From assembly GCA_026770025.1 (NCBI GenBank), contig JAMXDE010000011.1, forward strand, positions 1-64,000: a stretch of 64,000 bases of DNA, in the 5' to 3' direction. The position numbers were made by a program, and so were the translations under genes. Numbering within the stretch: the stretch's first letter is position 1; the number at the start of each line of letters is the position of its first letter. The stretch comes from Craspedostauros australis (taxonomy: Eukaryota; Bacillariophyta; Bacillariophyceae; Mastogloiales; Achnanthaceae). Below, in pieces: positions 56,401 to 64,000 of the stretch. Below the pieces are notes generated by a model. The model was not told the origin of the DNA. It saw nothing but the letters and a program-made list of their open reading frames with translations, and ran no database searches.

Positions 56401-58102
56401 AGACGGCTGCCAAGGCCCCACCTTGAGATTCCGCACGATCCAAGTTGGAGCAAGTGCAGACATCAAGGGCATTCTTTGTCCTGGAGTCAAGGTTGGGTCC
56501 AACTGCCAAGTCTCTCGCACGTCTGTGCTGGTGGAAGGAGCACAAGCACCGCCCAACACTACCATCCGCGGCAATCCAGGCTTCATTCATTCCACACGCA
56601 CGCATGGAGCCACAGACGCAGACGCTGGCAGTAACAATGACAGTCTGGAGATGACGACAAGCGAAACTCGCCCCACCACACATTCCAACGCGGGTAATCG
56701 CAGATGGATCATATTGGGTGCGATGAAAATGCTGTGGTTGCTGGTGGAACTTTACTTCGCTTTCACCTGCTTTCTGGTGGTCGATATCCTGGTCCGGGAT
56801 GAGTTGCCAGACTGGAGGTATGCGAGGCTGCTCTATTGGATTACTTCCATTGGTCTAACTTCCACATTCTTCATCGTTTCCAGCATCATCTTGAAATGGA
56901 TTATAATCGGCAAAAAACGGCCAGGCCCTGCATGTCAGAGTGTGCCGTCGGAACTTGCCAGTTGGGCTTGTGACTTCCACTACAGCATCGGAGGCGCCGT
57001 GCTATATGGATTGACGTTTCACTCATCGATTTGGAATGTCATCCTCTTGGCATTCGGGATGGACATTGATCTCCGATCGCATGTCGCAGCACATGCCTTC
57101 CTTCCATCTCAGCTGGACCTCATCACAGTCAAACGATCCTTCGTGTCCAAATCTACCTTCGACATCAAACAGGATGGCCAATACAAAGCCATCAAGGTTG
57201 AAGACAGCAGCATCGGGTTGAACGTGGTCTGCAGCCCAGGCGTGACGGTCAGCAAATCCCTAGTGTCTCCAGCCACGTATGTCACCACCAACCTGGTCCA
57301 CGATCGACACGACCCGAGAAATGAACTTGTCACAGGTTGGGAGTTGATATGGATCGTCCTCCTGAACACGATCCTGCACATCATCATGCTGGTCATGGTC
57401 GCTGCCAGCTTCATTCCAGCATTCGAGCTGTGGATGAATGTCATCAAGCCACAGACGCCGTTGGGTGCGGTGCCGGTCGTTGTAGCGTGCGTCGTCATCC
57501 AGACCGTCGTTTGGCTCATCCTGTTGCGAGCAGTTGAGCTAGTCACGCTCGCGGGAAGTGGGAACCGCACCGAACTATGGTGCGTCCCATTGTACATGGT
57601 CTACCAATCCTTGTGCTACTCGGTCCAAGTCTGGTCCTTCGTGTCGCTTTTGTGGGGCACGCCAATGATGAATACAGTGCTCCGACTCCAGGGTGCAGAT
57701 GTACAGGGAAGATTGCTGTACTTTGGATTTCGAGTGTACGAAACTTCTCTGATGATATTTGGTGATGGGGCCGTGGTGGACGAATCAAGCATCTCTGGCC
57801 ATTACGGCACATTCTCAACGATCACTCTGGGAAAATGCTACATCGATGGTATCATGCATCAAAGATGCTTTACATTGACTCGGAGCGTACCAACAACCCA
57901 AACTGCATGTCCAAGCACAATTGAGCACGGCCCAGGCAAGATGGTCGGCGATTTCGGACCATCATGCTTGAAGCAACCGCAGGAGCCGCCGCAGCTATCA
58001 ATCAGCGATGGATCGTGTGAAGAACTGTCGGCAAAAGCGGAACAAGGAGGGCTAGGCAATACTGCTACCACGGTGAGCGATGCGCAAGCAGCTTGTGTCT
58101 GA
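53432..58102 (+). CDS. Fatty-acyl-AMP ligase / carrier protein / membrane / beta-helix synthetase
   Basis: A single uninterrupted frame of 1556 residues. Residues about 70-680 form an adenylating enzyme of fatty-acyl-AMP-ligase type: YTSGSTGNPKG (about 285), SWLPQYHDMGL, SPVSFIRNPLLWIDLMS, YGLAENVVG, LYICGRKKDIIIVNG, and TSGKIQRR with the catalytic Lys (about 670). A phosphopantetheine carrier domain follows (WKDIGLSSMMEIELRQ, about 750-790). The C-terminal half alternates pairs of membrane helices with three left-handed beta-helix (hexapeptide-like) blocks at about 950-1055, 1210-1300 and 1415-1475. This order matches bacterial Pls/PosA-type single-module synthetases (adenylation, carrier, membrane, three tandem repeats). 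I infer activation of an acyl or amino acid, loading on the carrier, then transfer at a membrane. Product unknown. A close paralogue begins at 62826. Confidence 0.85.
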   Translation: MFPLIVDTEATATMDMPHVPNTSALAAAQATNSPHMDIDAMDITADTMQSSPDKGQTLSRLNCDANATEHDVIHKSIQNKSFIDHIKFIVELKSDTVFSTWYNDKGKAINNYTFQQLWDEAGHCAHLLRNKWSVNKGDRVVLCYDFGLHFFAIFLGCLRAGVTAVLVYPPAPPLVKSLTKMNKVIKDCSPALILTQTSINLLRAADRANPTSKSQSMWPSGVKYQVTDRIIRHDPFIINKNKSNSNSSKQAKKGFLSSVISGRSSSPPPSFDEPNIAGSDLAFLQYTSGSTGNPKGVMVTHDALRANVELVQSYWLACCAKGANEKKTTPERFVTCSWLPQYHDMGLIQMAVTPLAGAFRVHMTSPVSFIRNPLLWIDLMSQHKCHIGAAPDFAYRLVTRKFNETKEDLTHKLDLSSVLHFQNAAEPIRLDTEKGFAEAFCSHGLRKDWFLAAYGLAENVVGASYNHGSHLSTIREGEDLQPFIAIAHRGNLHSSIDIIIVDSDTRVQRPDNVTGEIWIAGASVTAGYYNQPQLTAETFQATLQGDSSSDADRKIYLRTGDYGFYQEDYLYICGRKKDIIIVNGVNYYPQDIEHAVEEASSAVRPGCVAAFSSDETGNDGQLEIVFEIRVNHADDAATVCQEIRKVVIEHIGLTPVTIAAVKERTISKTTSGKIQRRQNRQRLRDGDQKAIFNFSANPTPTAQVALDGDVKSSTKTISTRNTDQFEDSRDIDFCELVKSCIGADVKAEDTWKDIGLSSMMEIELRQSLAQRYNTSLPSNCFELFPTVVDLEIFLEASTGQALPTSLPKLKRLVTFLDEKPLAPLTSATIQFVGVLVILFMFALPIVPAYEIGKVLVNDDRAYELFFIDLSPYVWVWYPLVVPFWAITFTIEVILAKWIVIGRYREGYISQTDIYFLRWWFVDRLVHIWESFLGRFIMGTPLVVFFDYLMGANVHASSSIDTFIREFDLVDIGPDATVSEGIRCRMFGPCKDGCQGPTLRFRTIQVGASADIKGILCPGVKVGSNCQVSRTSVLVEGAQAPPNTTIRGNPGFIHSTRTHGATDADAGSNNDSLEMTTSETRPTTHSNAGNRRWIILGAMKMLWLLVELYFAFTCFLVVDILVRDELPDWRYARLLYWITSIGLTSTFFIVSSIILKWIIIGKKRPGPACQSVPSELASWACDFHYSIGGAVLYGLTFHSSIWNVILLAFGMDIDLRSHVAAHAFLPSQLDLITVKRSFVSKSTFDIKQDGQYKAIKVEDSSIGLNVVCSPGVTVSKSLVSPATYVTTNLVHDRHDPRNELVTGWELIWIVLLNTILHIIMLVMVAASFIPAFELWMNVIKPQTPLGAVPVVVACVVIQTVVWLILLRAVELVTLAGSGNRTELWCVPLYMVYQSLCYSVQVWSFVSLLWGTPMMNTVLRLQGADVQGRLLYFGFRVYETSLMIFGDGAVVDESSISGHYGTFSTITLGKCYIDGIMHQRCFTLTRSVPTTQTACPSTIEHGPGKMVGDFGPSCLKQPQEPPQLSISDGSCEELSAKAEQGGLGNTATTVSDAQAACV

Positions 58103-59350
58103 TTGCTCAGCCAGAATCACAACGATGTAAACAACTCATTGCGAAGTACTTTCTCTAGGTCGTATGGTAGCTGCGACTATTTGTATCAGACATGATTCTG
58201 CGAATCCGTTCTTTGGGGCACACCGTTGATGAGCGTTTCGTAGCGGTTCTTCGTTCTCTCCGTTGCCGATGCTGCTGTACTCTCGAGTATCGCATTGCTG
58301 CCAGTGCGTCCGTCAGCCATGATTGCATCCATTGCAGAGGACGGAAAGATCACGCCCAGAGGAAAGGTTGCGGATTGCCGCTGGCGTGGCTACTCGCCCG
58401 GTGGCTGCGGCACGTTGGTACTCAATAGCGCGAGGGCCTCTGCAACCGCCAAGTCTCATCACCCATCGATACGAGTACGAGTGCCGTACATCTGTTGATG
58501 CAGGAGGTCGCTAGCCGCTGCACACACGGAACCTATTATATTTCAGTCTCACCGCGATCATACTGTAATGGAGATGCTGCGACATCTATCGACGAGCCAA
58601 AGATCTGCGGAGAGCGTTTTCGGAGAGAAAATGCGCACCAGCGCCTCTCGCTTTCAGCTCAAAGTACACGGATACCGTTTGGTGCCCCAACATCGACGGC
58701 CACGCCAATATTCACGCGCATGCTGTTGCTTGATGTTTGCGGCAAAGTACCAACCGGCGACTTGGCAAAAGCCTCCCCACCGCAGTCGCGCCGATGAACT
58801 CCACTCTGATGCAAAGCGGATGGAATCGAATCAGACGCATGACCGCGAGATCCTGTCAGTGGCTGCACACACTCGTGAAACCAACAGCACAACCATTGTG
58901 AAATGAAAACCTTTTGCGGCTTCATCTGCGGCATTGCCCGTCCGACACTGCCACTCCGTACTTGTTCCATGCACTTCTTGGAAATAAATATATCAATTAC
59001 ATTCACACTACCATAGAAACATTTCACCGTGAAGTCGGCACTCTTTCCCCTTCGCAGAAGTCTGTGCCAGCATCAAGATGTCGTGCGATGCCAAACCATG
59101 CCGAGAGCTCTTGCCACCGTGCCTCGTCTCTGTTTCCTTTTCGCTTTACTGACAGCGACAAGAGCATGCTGCTCCGAGAGCCCCGGTCTTCAAGTCCACT
59201 CTGCGTCTTGTATTGTATTGTGGGCGACCCAATCTGCGGTTTAGTTCTACAATGTTGTGGGTCGTGCGCGTTGCGAACTGTCCTGCCTCGTTCCGCGCAC
59301 GACATCCATTCCAACGAGCAGATTCCTGAAGCGCCGCAGGTGCCTGATCT
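58103..59350. other. Intergenic
   Basis: 1.25 kb between convergent genes; short frames only, no RNA gene found. Confidence 0.45.
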
Positions 59351-61564
59351 TCAGTTTGCGCGTTCGAGAGTGGGAGATTCACTGTTAAATGTGTCATCTC
59401 TGGATGACATCGGTTGATCATGGTGCCGTCGTTGACGCGGGAGATTGGCCGTCGCCAGTCGGTTCCCAGGCACTGGAGCTGACTTCATTCCTATGTCTTG
59501 GGCTGGTCTCTTTGGGGGCATGATTACCGGGGTGGCTGCTGGAGCAGCCGCTGCGACTCTACGCTCGGCGGGGCGGTCTGAATCTTCTTGGCCAGAAAGG
59601 TAAAGGCCAAAGATGCAATGGCGCTCTTTTCGCTTTTTGCGGACGGATGGCATCCCATCTTCATTTAGAAACACCGACCAGCCGCTATCAGTGGCCATCT
59701 GCTCTATTTCTTCCGGTTGGATATCCCGACGCTTGATTCTGATGTAAGCGAAATCATGGTCGCCGGAATCATCCAGAGTTGGTCGATCCTTTGACTCCGT
59801 GTCCGACGAAGGATTGGAGTCATGGTCACTCTCGGCCAGTTCCTCCAGCATAGTCGACATATCGGAAAGAACTAACGCCGTCGCGGCCCGGAGATCCGGT
59901 CTGGATTGCCATTTCGGCGATGTGAGCAGGTGATACAAAACTGCAGCGCGCGACGAGAACGACCTGCCGCCGCTCGTTTGAGGCTCACGATACACCAACC
60001 GAATACTTTTGTATTGACACTCATGGAGCCATCCATACTGCGTTTTGAGCAATTTCCAAACAGTCTCTCCGAATAAATTCAAAGCCATCCCTTTACCGCA
60101 CGCCTTCAAGACCTCTTCAGAGGGTGCGTTTTGGAGTGGAGGCATCCGCCGGAACAACCGTCGCAAGAAACTATCAGGTTTCCAGTTGAGGTGTGAGATG
60201 AGGCATCCTCCTTTCCCACGTGTGTGCTTCTCTCGTCCGCACGTCTTCTTGTCGGAGTGCGCGTTCTTCGCCGGCGCCTCTTTTTGGTTTTTCCTTTTGC
60301 CATGGGGAGGGTAATGCTGGCGGTGAGCTTTTATTGGCGCCTGTGCAGTGTGGCTCCCTAGAACGATCACCTCTTCATTGCCGCCCCTGGGGATCAGGTG
60401 TTGATCACCGTTGTAACGAAAGGCAATGTTGCCAAGGTCCGTCCGCTTCTCACAGGATTCAATGATCTTGTTCTCTGGAATTTGAGTTATCTGTGCAGCC
60501 TTGCGGGTTGTCATGTATGCACCAAGTATATCGCCAAAGATATCAATGTGAAAGATGTTGAAGTTTGAAAGGGGCGAAGATGCTGTCATTGACGCTGACA
60601 TGGACTTTGAGAAAGCTGGCACTGCGCGCGAAGTGCTGGTTGAAGCGCATGTCTTGTGGCTAGCCTTGCGCACGGAACTGTTTGCAGCACCCTCTTTCTC
60701 TTTGCTGGTTCGCTTGGGCGATGGTGCTTTGCTGTTTTCATGACTTCCTGCGGCGCATTGTGAAGAGGTCGGCTGATCATCAGGAGATATGTCTGGATGT
60801 GACGGTGCCGCTGACGCAGCATCTCGTGGCTGACTACCTGATTCGGCACGACAGCGTTGTTTCTTGTGCGATCCAGCTCCACGTGCGCACTCTTGGGATG
60901 GGGACCTTGATATTTGGTTGGATGCTCTCTTTCGTCCATCTGAATGCCTTGATGTTGATGGGGATGCCGGCGTCCTCGGTTTGTGTCTTTGTGAATCGAG
61001 AACCAGAGTCGGTTGTGGACTCTGCTGCATGTTTTGAGTGTGAGGAGTCCCGTAGCTCCTTCTGGCAGCGATGCCTGCGTTCTTGGCAGGAGTGACGATC
61101 GGTGACGTGTCCCTGCCCTTGCCTCCGGGGTTCCTGTCGCCCCCTCTCTCATTCTTCCACTCACGTTCAATCTCGTTTCCATTTCCATGTTGATGGTCCA
61201 CGTCATCCGCATCCTCATCTTCGCTCTTGCTGTCATCTCCACGGCCATTCCCAATCTGGCGCTCTCCTTTCCTCTCGCTGTTGCTGTCGTCAGCATGGGG
61301 CATCGGCACTTCATCGCTCTCACCGCGATCCTGTTGCTGTGGTGGCGTGGGCTGAGTTGCCTTCCCGTTCTTCCAACGGATTCTCAGGTTCGTGCGAACG
61401 AGAGACAGTTTGGCGTGCTCGACGATGCTGTTGCGAAACACCTTCAGAGAGATCTCTTGCCATTCTTCTTCGGATGCATCCAGCACCAACTCCAATGGCA
61501 AGCTGGCCTGCGCACATAGCTCCTCGAGGGTCCGCGGACGGATCAAAGGGGACACCTTTTCCAT
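59351..61564 (-). CDS. Unknown low-complexity protein with a conserved-looking core
   Basis: 737 residues in one frame. The N-terminal 45 residues (PRTLEELCAQASLPLEL, EEEWQEISLKVFRNS) look folded. Residues about 60-320 are disordered, rich in Asp/Glu/Ser/Arg, with repeated SKSEDEDADD-type segments. Near 345-400 there is HIDIFGDILGAYMTTRKA. Near 500-560 a block FGETVWKLLKTQYGWLHEC then RLVYREP then GGRSFSSRAAVLYHLL resembles, loosely, a short W-LK-x-GW...F-S...V..YL module that is common in stramenopile nuclear proteins. A second related-looking unit may start at FAYIRIKRRDIQPEEIEQMA. No enzymatic motif seen. It may be a chromatin or transcription factor, but this is unproven. Confidence 0.65.
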   Translation of the reverse strand: MEKVSPLIRPRTLEELCAQASLPLELVLDASEEEWQEISLKVFRNSIVEHAKLSLVRTNLRIRWKNGKATQPTPPQQQDRGESDEVPMPHADDSNSERKGERQIGNGRGDDSKSEDEDADDVDHQHGNGNEIEREWKNERGGDRNPGGKGRDTSPIVTPAKNAGIAARRSYGTPHTQNMQQSPQPTLVLDSQRHKPRTPASPSTSRHSDGRKRASNQISRSPSQECARGAGSHKKQRCRAESGSQPRDAASAAPSHPDISPDDQPTSSQCAAGSHENSKAPSPKRTSKEKEGAANSSVRKASHKTCASTSTSRAVPAFSKSMSASMTASSPLSNFNIFHIDIFGDILGAYMTTRKAAQITQIPENKIIESCEKRTDLGNIAFRYNGDQHLIPRGGNEEVIVLGSHTAQAPIKAHRQHYPPHGKRKNQKEAPAKNAHSDKKTCGREKHTRGKGGCLISHLNWKPDSFLRRLFRRMPPLQNAPSEEVLKACGKGMALNLFGETVWKLLKTQYGWLHECQYKSIRLVYREPQTSGGRSFSSRAAVLYHLLTSPKWQSRPDLRAATALVLSDMSTMLEELAESDHDSNPSSDTESKDRPTLDDSGDHDFAYIRIKRRDIQPEEIEQMATDSGWSVFLNEDGMPSVRKKRKERHCIFGLYLSGQEDSDRPAERRVAAAAPAATPVIMPPKRPAQDIGMKSAPVPGNRLATANLPRQRRHHDQPMSSRDDTFNSESPTLERAN

Positions 61565-62825
61565 TGTCGTTCTCGCCTTTGATTTTACTTGATGGTCTGT
61601 TGCTTGGATGGTAGGTGTCCGAGCTACTCGTAGAGAGAAAGAGAGTGGGTACTATGCTGTGATTCTTATGTACGGTACGGCCTATGGTATCGCATGCGGT
61701 ATGTGTAGCCGTAGGCATGTGCTTCCTTGAACGTTGTTGTATGAGCATGTCTCTCTCTGGAGCGTTGGCGTTGGGGATCATGCGAAGGATGTGTCAAATT
61801 CTGCCTCGTGTTCTGATTTTCGCTGCACTTTGCCAATCGAATGAGTCGAAACCGTATCCACAAGCATCGCCGCCCATCGTGTTGCCGTGACGAATGGTCA
61901 TCGTGTTCTTTTGATTTGTGTGTCTCTTGAATCGTGAACAAAAGAAAAGCGAGACTCGAGATAGAGTGTTCTTGATGTGGATAACAGCAATCCTCCATTT
62001 ATTGTCGGACTTATGAAACGGACAGGACTGTAGACCAATGACGGACCGTGGAATCTGTTTTTTCAATTGATGTGGCTCTATTTCGGACAAAGTTGGAAAG
62101 CTCGCTTGCGTGGTCGCTTGTGAGCCTTGTGTGGTTGCGCTGACAATCGTGAACACGAGACACTTCCAACAAACTTCCGACAAACTTCCACACTGCTCAC
62201 TTTCTGAGCGAGTTGTCGCTGATGGTGAGGAACAGTTCGTCGCTGTCAGCACGAGCCACGGCACGAGCACGGTAGAAGCACCATACCTAAGTACTCTTTG
62301 TCAGAAGCAAGAACGAGACATGCCGGTATTGATCGTTGCGGACGAACAGATCAATTCCCAAAAACACCAATGAAGTCTCGCACGTCTCATTCTCATTCTG
62401 CGATCGATCTGGTGGAATTTATTTGCGATGGGGCGAAGATGGCGCAGCGACATGAAGGAACGAGCAACAAACTGGGAATCGATGCGGGCACAACGCACTT
62501 CATTCACGCTTCCAATGACAGTTTGTCCGGGATGTTATTGCCAACAACCGACACGAGACATAAATGCTCTTGGGTTCACAAGGACCAGTCATGATCCCCT
62601 TCCGCGCTGATCGCGAAAAGCGCCAACTGGGCACTCCCTGTGCGCTGCGATGTCAAAACGGGGGTCATTTCCCCGTACATCCATCAAGCGTGCCAAGGTT
62701 CGCTCTTCCTCGACGCACAACTTCCGCACTTGTGGCGGATGCTCACAAACTGGAGGAACAGCGCAAACACACTCCACGTTTCCTGCTGACACAAGTAGTC
62801 GTACCAAACGCACCAACCTTCCATC
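61565..62825. other. Intergenic, flank of the second acyl ligase
   Basis: 1.26 kb between divergent genes with no supported coding region. It is unrelated to the leader of the first acyl-ligase copy. Confidence 0.45.
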
Positions 62826-64000
62826 ATGCGCGACGACGACCGTAACCAAACAGCCGAAGACAATACCGGCGATGTCGCAACAACCGCATCCAACAAATCC
62901 AATGGCAATGACAAGGACTCTCCTGCGCCAGACATCACCGATGATGTCAAACCAGGCATCGGGGAGACACGATCATTGCCTCCGTCGCAGGCACCAACGA
63001 CGTTGATTTCGTCCAACGACAGCAACACTGCTGTTATCAGCGAGCATGACGTCATCCACAAATCCATCCAAAACAAGTCCTTCATCGACCACATCAAGTT
63101 CATCGTCGAACTCAAGTCTGACACCGTCTTCTCCACTTGGTACAACGACAAGGGAAAGGCAATCAACAACTACACCTTCCAACAGCTCTGGGACGAAGCG
63201 GGGCACTGTGCCCACCTCCTTCGCAACAAATGGGATGTCAACAAAGGTGATCGTGTCGTCCTCTGCTACGACTTCGGTCTGCACTTCTTCGCCATCTTCC
63301 TGGGATGCCTCCGTGCAGGAGTGACAGCCGTGTTGGTCTACCCTCCGGGACCACCGCTCGTCAAGTCGCTCACCAAGATGAACAAGGTGATCAAAGATTG
63401 CTCTCCGGCACTCATCCTCACTCAGACATCCATCAACCTCCTTCGAGCCGCCGATCGTGCCAACCCAACATCCAAAAGCCGGTCCATGTGGCCAAGCGGG
63501 GTGAAGTACCAAGTCACCGATCGCATCATCCGTCACGATCCGTTCATCATCAACAAAAACAAGAGCAACAGCAACAGCTCCAAGCAAGCCAAGAAAGGCT
63601 TCCTTTCCAGCCTCATCTCTGGCCGCTCCTCGTCGCCGCCACCTTCCTTCGATGAACCAAACATCGCAGGATCGGATCTGGCCTTCCTCCAGTACACATC
63701 CGGGAGTACTGGCAACCCCAAGGGCGTCATGGTGACTCATGATGCACTGCGGGCCAACATCGAGCTCACACAGAGCCAGTGGTTCGCTTCGTTCCAAGAC
63801 CAGCTGGGTGATACGAGCGAAATCCCAAAGCGCATCGCCATATGCTCTTGGTTGCCGCAGTACCATGACATGGGCCTTATCCAAATGGCCGTCACGCCAT
63901 TGGCAGGCGCCTTCCGTGTCCACATGACATCACCGGTCTCATTCATCCGCAACCCGTTGCTTTGGATTGACCTCATGTCACAACACAAGTGCCACATCAG
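62826..64000 (+). CDS. Second fatty-acyl-AMP ligase paralogue, partial (runs off the right edge)
   Basis: ATG at 62826 (MRDDDRNQTAEDN) opens a frame with no stop to the window end (about 391 codons). The first 72 residues are unique and polar. From the EHDVIHKS motif (63042) it is nearly identical to the 53432 gene at a constant offset of 9406 bp and without indels. It covers the adenylation N-terminal subdomain: YTSGSTGNPKG, SWLPQYHDMGL and SPVSFIRNPLLW. A stretch of about 110 bp (63738-63846) is strongly diverged although both flanks are not. The rest of the protein is outside the window. The same domain order as the first copy is expected but not seen. Confidence 0.9.
   Translation, partial: MRDDDRNQTAEDNTGDVATTASNKSNGNDKDSPAPDITDDVKPGIGETRSLPPSQAPTTLISSNDSNTAVISEHDVIHKSIQNKSFIDHIKFIVELKSDTVFSTWYNDKGKAINNYTFQQLWDEAGHCAHLLRNKWDVNKGDRVVLCYDFGLHFFAIFLGCLRAGVTAVLVYPPGPPLVKSLTKMNKVIKDCSPALILTQTSINLLRAADRANPTSKSRSMWPSGVKYQVTDRIIRHDPFIINKNKSNSNSSKQAKKGFLSSLISGRSSSPPPSFDEPNIAGSDLAFLQYTSGSTGNPKGVMVTHDALRANIELTQSQWFASFQDQLGDTSEIPKRIAICSWLPQYHDMGLIQMAVTPLAGAFRVHMTSPVSFIRNPLLWIDLMSQHKCHI

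Noticed and set aside
62973-63923. 316-codon minus-strand frame
   Set aside because: It is antisense to the second acyl-ligase gene, whose plus frame carries clear motifs.

Overview
This window is nuclear DNA of a diatom; I cannot name the species. The strongest evidence is a silicon transporter gene (SIT, 14088-15694). Several other genes (alpha/beta hydrolase, NTF2-like protein, saccharopine-dehydrogenase-like protein, mTERF, cpSRP54) begin with a signal peptide followed by an ASAFAP-type cleavage motif, which is typical of import into a complex red-lineage plastid. Introns are few, short (155-344 bp) and GT-AG. Genes lie on both strands without operons, and low-complexity Gln, Ser and His tracts are common.

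Layout. 1-5.3 kb: a segment duplicated again at 33.3-34.2 kb, then broken low-complexity reading frames. 5.36-6.75 kb: an ankyrin gene whose BTB half is decayed. 9.3-10.6 kb: alpha/beta hydrolase with one intron. 12.7-13.5 kb: plastid NTF2-like protein. 14.1-15.7 kb: silicon transporter with two N-terminal lesions. 16.1-18.5 kb: a protein of 20 ankyrin repeats. 19.6-21.2 kb: sulfotransferase-like protein. 21.9-24.4 kb: a low-complexity coiled-coil protein and a thylakoid-lumen DUF6816-type protein. 24.7-26.4 kb: saccharopine-dehydrogenase-like protein. 26.6-27.5 kb: a truncated isoaspartyl methyltransferase relic. 29.8-31.7 kb: mTERF with an in-frame minisatellite. 32.4-33.3 kb: second ankyrin gene, cut off where the duplicated segment starts. 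34.4-36.9 kb: chloroplast SRP54. 37.5-39.5 kb: exostosin-type glycosyltransferase. 40-43.7 kb: a divergent pair, a UFD1-UBX fusion and leucine carboxyl methyltransferase. 44.4 and 49.9 kb: tRNA-Ser(CGA) and tRNA-Ala(AGC). 45-46.6 kb: DHRS12-type reductase. 47.3-48.6 kb: multipass membrane protein. 48.8-49.2 kb: a 93-bp direct repeat carrying a box-B-like motif. 50.8-52.3 kb: possible LIN37-like protein. 53.4-58.1 kb: a 1556-residue fatty-acyl-AMP-ligase / carrier protein / membrane / beta-helix enzyme. 59.4-61.6 kb: unknown low-complexity protein. 62.8 kb to the right edge: a second, nearly identical acyl-AMP ligase gene.

Functional themes are plastid maintenance (cpSRP54, mTERF, lumenal proteins), silicon uptake, p97/CDC48 and PP2A regulation, and a duplicated membrane-bound acyl-activating synthetase that is the least familiar system here. 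Splice junctions were inferred by reading GT-AG sites that restore conserved frames. Family calls rest on recognised motifs, not on database searches.
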